A program made the position numbers and the translations under genes. Positions 17,019 through 27,500 of a stretch of DNA of 64,000 bases are shown here, in pieces. The stretch comes from Gemmatimonadota bacterium. Its GTDB lineage: Bacteria; Gemmatimonadota; Gemmatimonadetes; Gemmatimonadales; GWC2-71-9. The first letter of the stretch is position 1. Every line of letters begins with the position of its first letter. The DNA is taken from the NCBI GenBank assembly GCA_022710485.1, contig JAKLGU010000006.1, forward strand, positions 92,895-156,894, read 5' to 3'. The notes under the pieces are model-generated. The model was given only the letters and a program-made list of their open reading frames with translations. It ran no database searches and was not told the DNA's origin.

Positions 17019-19528
17019 TCCAGCACTCCCATCCCGTGACGTGCGAAGAAGTCCTCGCACTTGGTTCGCACCTGCGCCCAGGACCCGATGACCCGCTCGG
17101 CCCTCGGCAGTCCGGCCAGCACCAGCGGTCCGTAGCGCTTCGTCACCACGCGCCGGTCGAGCAGCACCACCACCCCGACGTCCGACGTCGACCGGATCAG
17201 CCGCCCGAAGCCCTGCTTGAGCTTGAGCGCCGCGTGCGGAAGGAGGTATCCCATGAACCCATCCTCTCCTCCCTCGGCCAGCCGTTCGAGGCGCGCCGCC
17301 GTAATCGGCTCCGACGGCACCTTGAACGGCAGCTTGCAGAGCACGAGCCCGCGGAGCGCCCGCCCAGGCACGTCCACCCCTTCCCAGAAGGAGTCGGTGC
17401 CCAGCAGGATGGCGTTGCCGGCGTCGCGGAAGCGGCGCAGCAGGGTGTCCCGGCTGCTCTCCCCCTGGACCAGCAGCGGCCAGCGCGGGTCGAGCATCCC
17501 CCGGAGCTGCTGCGCCGCACGCCGCAGCGCCGCGTGGCTGGTGAACAAGACGAAGAGGCCGCCGTCCGCGGCGTGCGCCAGGTCGGTGACCGCCTGGGCC
17601 AGCGCGGCGTCGTGCGCCGCCTCGTCCTCGCGCGGGTCCGGAAAGTCGTCAGGAACGCCGAACAGGCACTGCAAGGGATAGTCGAAGGGCGAGGAGAAGA
17701 TCTCCCGGATCGTGACCGGGCTCGGCGCAATCGCGAGCCCCAGCCGCCGCTCGAGGAAGTCGAACTCGCCGCCCGCCGCGAGCGTGGCGCTCGTCAGGAC
17801 AACCGTCTTCAGCCGCTCGAACAGCAGCTGTCGGAGCACGGGCGCCAAGTCGAGCGGCACGGCCGACAGCTGGGTATGCTGCCGCTTGGCCCCCGAACGC
17901 TCGATCCACCGGACCGTCGGGTCCCCGCCCGCCGATGGGCGGAGCGTGCGGTTCAGCCCGTCGGACACGCTGTTGAGACGACGGACGACCGCTCGCATCT
18001 CCTGCAGGAGCTGGTCGCCGCGCTCGGTGGATTCCACCTGCGCAAGCCGATCCTCCACCGTCTCGACCTGGTTCTTGATCTGGTCGAAGCTGGACAGCAA
18101 GGCGTCGAGCTCCAGCCGGAGCCCCTCCTCCCAGACCTCGTCCTTCTCGAACTCTTCCGTCAGGCGGCGCTGCCCACCGCCTCCCGCCTCCGCCAGACCG
18201 TGCAGGCGGAGGAAGAGCTGCTCCGCGGCCCGCCGCGCGTCGCCGATGGCCGGCATCAGCCGCTCACGCACGAGGTCGAGGCTGGCGCGGCTGAGCAAGT
18301 CGCCGCGACCCGACAGCTCCATGACCAGCGACGGGACCAGTCCCTTCCGGTTCCGCTCGAACCGGCCGAGCAGGCGCTGCACGCCACGGCTCGTGACCTG
18401 GGTGCCGAGGTGCGAGGCCGCGACGTCCTCGAGATGGTGCGCTTCGTCGAGGATCAGCCGCTGGTAGGGCGGGAGGACTGCGGCCTCCTCCCAATTATCC
18501 GAGGCCTGACGCACGGCGAGGTCGGCGGCCAGCAGGTGATGGTTGACCACCACGACGTCCGCCTCCGCCGCCCGGCGCCGCGCCTTGAAGAGGAAGCACT
18601 GATCGAAGTACGCGCACTGCACCCGGGTGCAGAGGTCGGCCTCGGCGGACACTTCGTCCCATACTTCGCTGGTCGGCTGGACGGCCAGGTCGCTGAGTGT
18701 CCCGTCCGCCGTGCGCGACGCCCACTCGGCGAGCGACACCAGTTCGTCCTGCCGCTCCGGCTCCAGGAGGCTCTGTTGCGCGCCCGTGGCGTGCTGCAGT
18801 CGGGACAGGCAGAGGTAATTCCGCCATCCCTTCAGCAGTGCGAACTTCGGGGCCCAGCCATCCTCCGCGAGCGCCTCCCGAAGCATCGGGAGGTCCTTCC
18901 CCACCAATTGCTCCTGGAGGTTGATCGTATTGGTGCTGATGACCGTCCGTTCCCCGTTGACCCGGGACCAGGCCAGCGCCGGCACCAGGTAGGCGAACGA
19001 CTTTCCCACCCCGGTGCCGGCCTCCAGCACCAGCACGCCCCCGTCGTTATACCCGTCGGCGATATACGCCGCCATGTCCCGCTGGCTCTGGCGGTCCTCG
19101 TACTGGCCGAGCACCCGCGCCACCGGCCCGTCCTCGCCCAGGGTGGCGACGACCTCGTAGGGATCGAGGCGCTCGAGCGTTCGCCCGCGCGGCACCTCGA
19201 CGACGACGTAGAGCCGCCTTCCCGTGTTGTCGATGATCCCGAAACCGACGCCCCCGTCATGCAGGCGCGCGGCGACGGCCAGATCGGGCTCGGAAGGCTC
19301 GAGCTCTCCGCTCGGGTGATTGTGGAGCATCATCTGCCCCTGTCGGGCGGCGCCCGGCAGGGCCAGCACCATCTGGACGGTGCCGCGGGCCACCGCGCGC
19401 ACCGTGGTGACCACTCCGGCCTCGTCCAGGTCGGCGACGAACGAGACCTCGCGGCCACCGGCGGCGCGGATCTCGGCCGCCAGGAGCGCGGTCGCCTCGG
19501 CGGTGATGCGGGCCTCGGACAGCTTCAC
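17015..19528 (-). CDS. DinG-type Fe-S helicase with N-terminal RadC-like JAMM domain
   Basis: The GTG at 19528 (GTGA overlap with the upstream stop) gives 837 residues. Residues 1-115 form a RadC/JAB-type domain with a complete JAMM motif: His69, His71, Ser79 and Asp82 (HNHPSG..SEPD), and Glu27 as candidate acid. Residues 140-837 form an XPD/DinG superfamily 2 helicase: Walker A EAGTGVGKS (169-177), DEAH at 361-364, and four cysteines (240, 300, 305, 311) placed as the 4Fe-4S cluster. Late motifs include VLTSATL, GTDSFWEGVDVPG and QGFGRLIRS. Gram-positive DinG carries an exonuclease in place of this N-terminus. A role in DNA or R-loop repair is inferred. Confidence 0.93.
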   Translation of the reverse strand: MKLSEARITAEATALLAAEIRAAGGREVSFVADLDEAGVVTTVRAVARGTVQMVLALPGAARQGQMMLHNHPSGELEPSEPDLAVAARLHDGGVGFGIIDNTGRRLYVVVEVPRGRTLERLDPYEVVATLGEDGPVARVLGQYEDRQSQRDMAAYIADGYNDGGVLVLEAGTGVGKSFAYLVPALAWSRVNGERTVISTNTINLQEQLVGKDLPMLREALAEDGWAPKFALLKGWRNYLCLSRLQHATGAQQSLLEPERQDELVSLAEWASRTADGTLSDLAVQPTSEVWDEVSAEADLCTRVQCAYFDQCFLFKARRRAAEADVVVVNHHLLAADLAVRQASDNWEEAAVLPPYQRLILDEAHHLEDVAASHLGTQVTSRGVQRLLGRFERNRKGLVPSLVMELSGRGDLLSRASLDLVRERLMPAIGDARRAAEQLFLRLHGLAEAGGGGQRRLTEEFEKDEVWEEGLRLELDALLSSFDQIKNQVETVEDRLAQVESTERGDQLLQEMRAVVRRLNSVSDGLNRTLRPSAGGDPTVRWIERSGAKRQHTQLSAVPLDLAPVLRQLLFERLKTVVLTSATLAAGGEFDFLERRLGLAIAPSPVTIREIFSSPFDYPLQCLFGVPDDFPDPREDEAAHDAALAQAVTDLAHAADGGLFVLFTSHAALRRAAQQLRGMLDPRWPLLVQGESSRDTLLRRFRDAGNAILLGTDSFWEGVDVPGRALRGLVLCKLPFKVPSEPITAARLERLAEGGEDGFMGYLLPHAALKLKQGFGRLIRSTSDVGVVVLLDRRVVTKRYGPLVLAGLPRAERVIGSWAQVRTKCEDFFARHGMGVLE

Positions 19529-21489
19529 GGAGCGGGCGCTGGATCGATGAGGATGAAGGGGGCGTCGTCTTCCCCCATGGCGCGGAACCAGGTGACGAGG
19601 TCCCCGAGCCGCGACGGCGGGAAGATGCCGCGGGTGCCGACGATTCGCCGCGTGATCTCGAGAGTGCCGTCGGCGAAGGCGTAGGTGCCCCAGTACTCGC
19701 CGAAGACGCTCGTGGCGTGCACCGAGGGGGGGAGCTGCGGCCGCCACCCAGGCGGCAGGGCGATCCGGACCCTGATCACGTTCTCTTCCGGGCCGAAGAC
19801 CTTCGCGGCGTCGATCGGGAACAGCCGCACCGGCTCCGCTTCCAGGGCGTCGGCCGCGTCGGTGAACTTCCCGATGCTCCCGACCGGATTTTCCAGGATC
19901 CAGTTGTCGCCCGACCGCCGGAGCGCCCGGCCGTCCTGCACCGCCAGCGACACCCGCGCCGGTTCGGAGAGGTCGAGGCCGCTGAACGTCTGGAGGCTGT
20001 CTCCCTTGGCGCCCGGGAACCACCCCTGCGCAATGCGCCGGGCGAAATTCGCGCGGCCCGCTGAGTCCATCGGCGTCTCGAACGCGTCCCGCAGTTCCCA
20101 CTGCCGGGAGCCAGTCATCTCTTCGGCATAGGCCCCGTGAAACCTGCCGTCGGCGTCGAGCCTGCCGCTCAACTCGATGAGCGAGAGTCGATCGGCCGGG
20201 GTCTCCTGCGGGAAGGTGAGTTCCTCGGCCGCGCCCCTGGCCGGCACCGCCAGGCCGAATTCCCCCTGCAGCGCCGGCGGAAGCAGGCCGAACGGGAGCA
20301 ACGCCACCGTGAGGTCGGTGTAGACCCTGCCCTCAGGTAGCGAGACGTAGGCGATGGCGTGGTCAAATTGCTCCATCGACGGAAGCGCGCGGTCCACGCC
20401 GCCGGAACTGCTGGCCAGAACCGTGACGGCGTCGAAGCCGAGCAAGCGAAGCGCGGCCACGAACAGCGTCGCCTTGTCCTTGCAGTCGCCGAAGCCGGCG
20501 GCCACGACCTCCGCCGGCGTCCGCGGCTGATACCCGCCGATGCCGAGGGCGATCGAGACGTACCGGATGTCCTGGGCCACCCAGCGCTGGACGACCGCCG
20601 CGGTATCCCGGGCGCTCCGGGCCCCGGACACCATCGCGCGTACCCGCGCCGCGAGGTCCGGCGGCAGGGCGTACCGGTCCGCGGCCAGCCCGCCGTACCA
20701 GCGGCCGATATCCCCCCAGGTCAGTGGCGAGGAAAGCGCCACCGACATGTAGATGTCGTTCGAGTCCGCGGCGTACGCCTCGGACTCGACCTGCTTCAGC
20801 CCGCCAGTCGCCCAGGTCAGCACCTGGCGATCGCCGGCCCGGGTCGTCTGCCTGGCAAAGTTGAGATTGCGTTCCTTGATCCGGAGCGCTTCCGTGGCCG
20901 GGGCGTCCACGATGAGGCGGGAGCGCTGGACGCTGAGGCCGGTGCTGACCCCCCACCACTGGTAGAAGTCGCCCGGGACCCAGGCGCGCGTCTTCACCGT
21001 GGTGGTGCTGTAGTCCACGATGGTGCCCACCGCCACGCCGCTCAGCGAGACGCGCAGCACCTTGCGGTTCGCGTAGACCGGCGCGCCCATCGCCGCGGGG
21101 ACGTCGCTCTCCTGCTGCTGCGCAGGCCCGGCGCTGACCACGGAGCCGTCGGGTCGGACGACCCGGATCCAGTTGAGCGTGAACTGCTCGTTGTCGGGAG
21201 ACCAAGAGAAGGAGTGCTCGGCCAGCCCCTCGACCGCGGACTGCTTGAGGACCTGCACCACCTGGCGGAACGTCCGCGACTCGCGGCCGTCCGCCTCGAC
21301 CACGATGACGCCGTCGTCCAGCAGGAAGACCGCCGACTCGTCGGGATGGTCGCGGGGATCGACCGCGAGCCGGTAGATGGAGTCCGACTGCACCGACGGA
21401 TCGCCCGCGGGGGTGATGCGGGGCGCCTGGGCGGCGGCGGCGAAGGGGAACAGCAGGAGCCCGAGGAGGAGCCGGCCGCGTCGTGTCAT
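19525..21489 (-). CDS. Exported DUF3857/transglutaminase-core protein
   Basis: The 654-residue protein has a signal peptide (RRGRLLLGLLLFPFAAAAQA), an N-terminal DUF3857 domain (FRQVVQVLKQSAVEGLAEHSFSWSPDNEQ) and a transglutaminase-like core. The catalytic Cys lies in AAGFGDCKDKATLFVAALR, the His in FDHAIAYVSL, and an Asp in YTDLTV. A DUF3858-like beta domain forms the C-terminus. These proteins are periplasmic or surface bound and of unknown substrate. A GTG at 21495 would give the GTGA overlap typical of this train; ATG 21489 leaves a two-base gap. Confidence 0.88.
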   Translation of the reverse strand: MTRRGRLLLGLLLFPFAAAAQAPRITPAGDPSVQSDSIYRLAVDPRDHPDESAVFLLDDGVIVVEADGRESRTFRQVVQVLKQSAVEGLAEHSFSWSPDNEQFTLNWIRVVRPDGSVVSAGPAQQQESDVPAAMGAPVYANRKVLRVSLSGVAVGTIVDYSTTTVKTRAWVPGDFYQWWGVSTGLSVQRSRLIVDAPATEALRIKERNLNFARQTTRAGDRQVLTWATGGLKQVESEAYAADSNDIYMSVALSSPLTWGDIGRWYGGLAADRYALPPDLAARVRAMVSGARSARDTAAVVQRWVAQDIRYVSIALGIGGYQPRTPAEVVAAGFGDCKDKATLFVAALRLLGFDAVTVLASSSGGVDRALPSMEQFDHAIAYVSLPEGRVYTDLTVALLPFGLLPPALQGEFGLAVPARGAAEELTFPQETPADRLSLIELSGRLDADGRFHGAYAEEMTGSRQWELRDAFETPMDSAGRANFARRIAQGWFPGAKGDSLQTFSGLDLSEPARVSLAVQDGRALRRSGDNWILENPVGSIGKFTDAADALEAEPVRLFPIDAAKVFGPEENVIRVRIALPPGWRPQLPPSVHATSVFGEYWGTYAFADGTLEITRRIVGTRGIFPPSRLGDLVTWFRAMGEDDAPFILIDPAPAP

Positions 21490-21491
21490 GG

Positions 21492-22790
21492 TCACGTCTT
21501 GAGTTCCTTCTTCTTCGCGGCCGGGAACAGCACGTTGTTGAGGATGAGCCGGTACCCTGGGGAGTGCGGGTGCAGCGACAGGTCGGTCGGGGCGTCGCCG
21601 ATCTGGTGCTGCGGATCTTCCGGGTCGTGTCCGCCGTAGAAGGTCCAGGTCCCCTGTCCATGCTCCCCATGAAGATACTTGGCCCACGGGGCGCCCGGCT
21701 CGTCGGCCAGGATCGTCACGCCCGGCTTGATCCGGCTCTTCCGGAACGAGGTGGTCAACCCGTAGAAATCGGGGATCGTCTCGCGGTGGTTCTGCACCAG
21801 CATCGTGGCCACCGGGTCGATCTTGGCGCTGAAGTTGAACGACCGGAAGCTCCCGAGTTCCTGGCGGCGGCTCATGGCGTTGACCTCGTGGCCGTCGATG
21901 TCGGAGAACTGGGAAACGTTGGGACTCAGCTCGAGCCGGGCGTCCTGGAAGGCGAGGGCGCGGCTCCAGTCCATCTTGGCGGTCGCGTTGGGGTCCATCG
22001 GCGTCTGGTCGGCGTATGCGGCCGCGATATCCACCCCGGCGCCGGCCAGGGCCAGGTCGAGGGTCTCCGTGGCCGCGCACATCGCGAAGAGGAAGCCGCC
22101 CTGATGGACGTAGGCGGCGATCGCCTCCGCCACCGCGCGCTTCTCGGCCGGGACGCTGGAGAATCCGAGCGCCCTCGCCATGGCGGTGTTCCGCTCGACC
22201 ATCTCCGCCAGCCAGGGGGCGCCGGCGTAGGTCAGATAGAACTTCGAGTACTGTCCGGTGAAGTCCTCATGGTGCAGGTGCAGCCAGTCGTACCGGGCCA
22301 GCCCGGTGCCGGCCGGAGCGAGCACCTCGGAGTCCCACACCTTGGCGAAGTCGATCCCGGCGTACCGAAGCGCCATGGTGACGGCGTCGTCCCATGGCGC
22401 GGCATTCGGTGGGGCGTACACCGCCACCTTCGGGGCCTTCTCGAGCGGCACCGCCTCCATGTTCTCCATCTGGATCTCGGCGCGGATGCCGAGCAATGCG
22501 CCATCGTCGAGCGGCTCGCTCGTCACGCCCGCCAGCGCCGTGTCGCGCGCGGTCACCGCGTCGCTGGGGATGAGGAACGCCCCGTTCCGATAGTTGAGGA
22601 ACCACTCGGCGCGGCCGCCGCGCTCGAGCAGGCGAAACACCACGCCGTACGCCTTGAGATGGTCCGCCTGGGTGTCGTCCATCGGGACGAGCAGCCATGG
22701 AGCCCGCCGCCGCCCCAAGCGGGGGAACGCGAGCAGCGGCGCCCCTGCGAGCGCGCCGGTGGCGCTTCGGAGAAAATCGCGGCGACGCAT
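21492..22790 (-). CDS. Tat-exported protein often labelled asparagine synthetase B
   Basis: The 432-residue protein opens with a twin-arginine signal (MRRRDFLRSATGALAGAPLLAF). The mature start LLVPMDDTQADHLKAYGVVF matches a family widely labelled asparagine synthetase B in Bacteroidota. It lacks the N-terminal Cys2 glutaminase and the ATP-pyrophosphatase loop, so that name is probably wrong. Conserved pieces include WFLNYRNGAFLIP, AYVHQGGFLFAMCAATETLD (reminiscent of a GATase-like turn with Cys) and GTWTFYGGHDPEDPQHQIGD near the end. A GATase-like fold is a reasonable inference. The ATG overlaps the TPR stop by one base. Confidence 0.75.
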   Translation of the reverse strand: MRRRDFLRSATGALAGAPLLAFPRLGRRRAPWLLVPMDDTQADHLKAYGVVFRLLERGGRAEWFLNYRNGAFLIPSDAVTARDTALAGVTSEPLDDGALLGIRAEIQMENMEAVPLEKAPKVAVYAPPNAAPWDDAVTMALRYAGIDFAKVWDSEVLAPAGTGLARYDWLHLHHEDFTGQYSKFYLTYAGAPWLAEMVERNTAMARALGFSSVPAEKRAVAEAIAAYVHQGGFLFAMCAATETLDLALAGAGVDIAAAYADQTPMDPNATAKMDWSRALAFQDARLELSPNVSQFSDIDGHEVNAMSRRQELGSFRSFNFSAKIDPVATMLVQNHRETIPDFYGLTTSFRKSRIKPGVTILADEPGAPWAKYLHGEHGQGTWTFYGGHDPEDPQHQIGDAPTDLSLHPHSPGYRLILNNVLFPAAKKKELKT

Positions 22791-24514
22791 CAGCTTTCGG
22801 GGATGCCGCCCCTGGCGGCGTCGAGGACTCGGCGGGCCTGGGGCACCGCAGCGCTCCCAGGGTAGGTCAGGATCAGGTGTTCGAGCTGGGCGATCGCTTC
22901 CGTCCCGCGCCCGACCGAGAGGAGGAGACGGCCCAGTTCCAGTTCGGCCGCGGGCGCGGTGGCGGGCGCCGAGGAGTCGGCCGCCGCGCGCAAGAGCCGC
23001 TCCGCCTCGTCGGGGCGTCCCAGCCCCGTCTCGATGCGCCCAGCCAGGAGCCGCAGCTCCGCACCTCCTCCCGCGGCGGGGAGGCCATCCGCCACAGTCA
23101 CGAGCCTGGCGACGGCGGCGGCGGAATCGCCCTGGGCCAGCGAGAGCAGCGCCGCACCGAGTGCCGGCAGGGAGTCGGTCTCAATCGGCTGGATCAGCGC
23201 GAGCAGGGCGGTGCGCTGCGTGGCCTCCTCGCGGCTCCCGGCGAACGGTCCCGCCGATCGGAGCGCGGTCGCGGCACCGGAGAGGTCGCCGCGATAGAGA
23301 CGGATGACCCCCGTCATCGCAAGCGCCTCCACCGTGCTGTCCCCGGCCAACACCGCCTCCGCGCGGTCCAGATTGCCCTGGCGGACCCAGCCGTCTGCGA
23401 CCTGGAGCGTCAGGCGGGCGGCGTTCTCCTCCCCAAGATTCCGCCGCAGCCCACCAAGCTGGCGCTCCGCCTCTTCGACCTGTCCCTCGCGCAGCAGGAC
23501 CGTCACGAGCGTGGCCGTGGCGCCGGCCGCCATGTCCGGGGGCGTGCTGCCGTCGGCGGCGAGCGCGGAGAGCATGCGGCGCGCCGAGGCGGCGTCGTTC
23601 CCCTCGGCGTAGGAACGCGCGGCCTCGAGCCGCATGCGCGACGCCGCCGCGCCGTTCGACCGATCCGCGATCTGCTCGAGGACCTGGCCCCGGACCCGTG
23701 CAGCGGCCGGCCCCTCGATGCCGCGCGCCGCGTCGAGAAATTGCCGGAGCGCATCCAGCGACTCGTTGCCGGCCACCGGCAGGCTGGCCATCAGCAGTGC
23801 GTAGGCCGCGTCCGGATCTTCCCACTGGACGCCGAGCTCGGCGGCGAGCCTCCGGGCGGCGGGAGTGCCGCGAGACAATTGCCGCAGGACCCGCTCGTGA
23901 TCCGCCACTGGCGCCCGGGCCAGCGCGTTGCGCGCGGTCAGGCGATACCCGGGATACCGGTCCATGGCGAGGCCCCACTCCCGTGCGGCCTCCTCCCAGT
24001 TGTTCTGGGCAGCGGCGAGGAGCGCGAGTTCCCCGGCCATCGCCGACGGGTCCCCGAGCCGCTCGCGCCCCGCGAGGTACGCACGACGCGCACCGCTGCC
24101 ATCCCGCTGGGCGATAAGCGTGTTGCCCCATTCCCGGTACGGCGCCTCGCTCCCGGGCTCGACCCTGGCCCACCGCCTCGCCACCGCCGCAACGCTGTCC
24201 GGTCGGTTGGCCGCGGCCCACCCGCGCATCGCGACCGAGTAGGCCGCCACGTCGGAGGGGTTCCGCGCCAGGAACGCCTCGGCGGGCCCTGCCAGGTCGG
24301 CCTCACGGTGGAGCGGCGTCAGCGCACGCTCCAGCCCGAGCAGCGCGGAGAGGTTGTCTGGATACTGGCGGAGGACCTCGAGGTACGCCTGGGCCGCGGC
24401 GTTGAAGTCGCTCCGCCGCTCCTGTTCGTAGGCGCGCGCCATCAACTCCGTCTGCGCCGCCAGCGCGCGCGCAACTCCGAGGAGCACGAGCACCAGCCAC
24501 AGTACGCGCCTCAC
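22790..24514 (-). CDS. Exported TPR-repeat protein
   Basis: The 574 residues start with a hydrophobic signal (VLWLVLVLLGVARALAAQ) and continue as helical repeats of about 34 residues. Examples are DFNAAAQAYLEVLRQYPDNLSALLGLERAL and later GRPDEAERLLRAA and GRGTEAIAQLEHLILTYPGSAAVPQARRVL. There is no catalytic motif. Its ATG overlaps the stop of the DUF4175-like gene by four bases. Together with the DUF4159 and DUF4175-like genes it looks like a scaffold for an envelope complex. Confidence 0.85.
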   Translation of the reverse strand: MRRVLWLVLVLLGVARALAAQTELMARAYEQERRSDFNAAAQAYLEVLRQYPDNLSALLGLERALTPLHREADLAGPAEAFLARNPSDVAAYSVAMRGWAAANRPDSVAAVARRWARVEPGSEAPYREWGNTLIAQRDGSGARRAYLAGRERLGDPSAMAGELALLAAAQNNWEEAAREWGLAMDRYPGYRLTARNALARAPVADHERVLRQLSRGTPAARRLAAELGVQWEDPDAAYALLMASLPVAGNESLDALRQFLDAARGIEGPAAARVRGQVLEQIADRSNGAAASRMRLEAARSYAEGNDAASARRMLSALAADGSTPPDMAAGATATLVTVLLREGQVEEAERQLGGLRRNLGEENAARLTLQVADGWVRQGNLDRAEAVLAGDSTVEALAMTGVIRLYRGDLSGAATALRSAGPFAGSREEATQRTALLALIQPIETDSLPALGAALLSLAQGDSAAAVARLVTVADGLPAAGGGAELRLLAGRIETGLGRPDEAERLLRAAADSSAPATAPAAELELGRLLLSVGRGTEAIAQLEHLILTYPGSAAVPQARRVLDAARGGIPES

Positions 24515-27500
24515 CTGGTGGGCCGCTCCGTCAACCGCCGGAAGTACTCGAGGACGAGGCGCCGGTCTTCCGGGGAGAGCTGCTGGAGCTGCTCCCAGCT
24601 CGGGATCCGCACCTGCATCGACTCATCTTCCAGCTGCGCCCTCAGCGCGGGGGGCAGGCGGACCTCGTCCTGGGAGCCGGTGGTGCTCTTCCGCTCCTTC
24701 TGGTCATCCCGTTCCTCGCCCTGCAGGGTGCGACCGGCGTCGAGCATCCGCCGGAAGAGCCGCTCCTGTCGTTCCACCGTCCGGCGATCGAGCCGCCCCG
24801 CCTCCATCTGCCGGGCCAGGTCGCGCGCCTCGCCCGCCAGCTCGCCGGCGCCTTCGGACTGCGTCTCGGCCCGGAGCCGCTCGAGTTGCTCGGCCAGGGC
24901 CCGCTGCTGGGCGGAGAGCTGGCGGATCTGCTCCTGCATCGCGCCGCCACCCACCATCGGCAGCATCTGCGCGCCCTGCTGACTCAATTGGCCCTGTTGC
25001 TGTGCCATCTGGTTCATGCGCTCCATCGCCTCGGCCAGCCCCGACCCGGAGCCGGAGCCCGAGACGTCCCCCCGCGCACGGGCCATCTGGTAGGCGGCGG
25101 CGTTGAGGGCGTCCACCGCCTCCCCTGCCCTCGCCCCGGCTTCGCGCTGTCCGGGCACGGCAGTCGAGAGCGCCGCCCTGGCCTCGCCCATCTGCCGGCG
25201 GGCAGCCTCGAGCGTCGCGCCGATCTGGGGAGGCACGAGTGCGTTCTCGCCGGACACCTTCTTGTACTGCTCGGTCAGCTTTTCCACCCCTTCCTCCACC
25301 GCGGCCTGCTGCGCCCGGAAGGAGGACGATGACTCACCGCTCCGGAGCGCCTCGGTGATCGCAAGCTGCCGGTCGGCCAGCCGGCTGGTTTCAGCCATCA
25401 TCTGGTCGATGGCCGCCATCACCTCGGCCTTCCATTCGCCCTGCACATCCTTGCGCTGTTGCTCCAGTTGCTGGCCCATGGCGTCGAGCTGCTGCTCCGC
25501 CTGCTTTCCCTGGCGCCTGGCGGCGTCCGGCTTGCCCTGTTGGGCCGCCGCGGCCGCCTGCTTCATCTGCTGCGCCGCCGCCTCCGCCGCCTCCGCCGCC
25601 GATTCGAGCTGCTGCGATTGCGCCTCGCCCTGCATCTTCTCCATGTCCCCGGCCGCTTCCCGCAGATCCGACGCGAGTGAATCAGCGCGGGCCGCGAGCG
25701 ATTCCTCCTGCCGCGCCGCCTTGGCCGAATCGGTCCGGGCCACGTCCTCGTTCCAGCGCCCCTGCTCCTCCGCGAGGTCCCGTGCCTCGGCGGCCATGTT
25801 AGCCATCTGGCCCTCCATGGCCGCCCGCTCGAAGAGCGTCTGGCTCCGCTCGAGCACCTCCTTCAACTGCCGCTGCGCCTCGGCCAGCTCCTCGAGCGCC
25901 CGCCGGGAGCGGGCGGCGTCGAGCTGGCTCAGCGCCTGCCGGAGTTCCTCCAGTTGTTGCCGCATTTCCGGCGTCAGCGCCTGTTCGAGCTGCTCGGCGA
26001 TCTCCTCCATGCGGCGCTTGAACTCCGGATCCTGGACACCGGCCTCCTCCGCCGCCCGCTGGAGCGCCGCGATGGCCTCCCGCGTCTCCTCCGCTTGCCG
26101 GACCAGTTCCTCCTGCTGACGCGCCACGGCCTCTGCCCGCTTCGCGTCCTCGAACGACATGGACGACGCGTCCCGCCGACCGGAAGTCTCTGCGGCGGAC
26201 CGCGATGCCTCCCGCGACAGGTCCTCGGTCTGCCGCTGGAGCTGCTTGCTCGCGGCGGCGAGGGCGTCGAGCTGCGCCCCGACCGACTCCGTGGCGGCGC
26301 GCTCCGCCGCACGCATCTCCGCCACGGTGGGCAAGCGCAGGACGTATTCACGCGACCGGCCGGTGCGGGGCCGCGGCGCGTTGTCGACGGCCACGGCGTA
26401 GTAGCGGACGGTGTCGCCGGGGAGGAGCGCGCGGGACTCCAGCCCCAGGAGGAACGGCACCATCACCCGCTCAGGCGCGCCCGTAGGGACGACGACCGGC
26501 TCGCGACGCTCGGGATCCTCGAGGCCCAGCCGGCTGATGCGCCGGCTCACGATCGTGACCGATGCGAGGCCGTGGTCGTCGTGCGCGTCGATGACCAGCG
26601 GGACCGTGAGCCCGAGCGGCGCCATGGTGTCGGCCCCGGGGACAGGAATGCTCACCTCTGGGGCGCTGTCCGGGGCGAGCCGGAGCTGCAGCGTCGCGTC
26701 GTCTCCGGCGAGAGGCGAGCCGTTCACCGTGGCCAGCGCCAGGCGGTACGCACCGGATGCCACCGGCAGCACCCGGCCGCTGAAGCGGCCGCCATCCACC
26801 GAGAGCACCGTCGCGCCCTTCGGACCGACGAGCGCGGCCTTGGCGAGCGGGGCCGTCGCCTCCCCCTCCACCAGGAGGCGCGTCCCCTCTGGCAGGAGGA
26901 TCGAGTCGGGACCGACGTCGAGGAGCTCGTCTTCGAGCCCCAGGTAGGTCGGGTACTGGGCGGTCACGGACAGGGAGCCGAGGAACGCGGGGATGCGGAC
27001 GGTGACGTGCAATGTGTCAGACGTCCTGCCTCCACTGGTGGCGCGTACGAACAAGTCAGCGGTCAGCGGGCCCGAGGAGATGCGACCCTCCCCCACCGAG
27101 TCGAGTTGCACCTCGTCGGAGCGCCACGTCTCTCCCGGGGCGCGCCGCCAAAGCGTGAGCGCGCGCCGGCCGGGCGCCCGGACCGTGAGCGAGACCGCCT
27201 CTCCCCGGTCCACCGCCAGCGCGGAGGATTCCACTCGCACGGCGCCGAGCGCCAGACCGAGCGCCTCGGCCGGATGCCACAGCATGCGCACCGGCGCGCG
27301 CCCCGGCCCGGCGCCGAGAAGCCCAACGGCGCCAAGCAGGAGCGCGAGCGCACCCATCCTGTTGTAGCGTCGAACCCCCTCGCCGACCGACGCGAGCGCC
27401 CCGGGGCCTCGCTCCGCGAGGTCGGCGGCGCGTGCCTGGTCGGCGGCCGCGTACAAGTCGGCACTCACGCCCGCCGCGGGCGCAGCGAGCATCCCGGTGA

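Noticed and set aside
17036..19684. Long open frame (over 800 codons) on the plus strand opposite the DinG fusion gene
   Set aside because: High-GC third-position bias opens antisense frames; the translation is Arg/Gly/Gln-rich with no motif, and the minus-strand gene has complete helicase and JAMM motifs.
18000..20000. Cyclase or restriction/defence cluster near the DinG gene
   Set aside because: Neighbours are a transglutaminase and a hydrolase; no nuclease, methylase or toxin motif supports a defence system.
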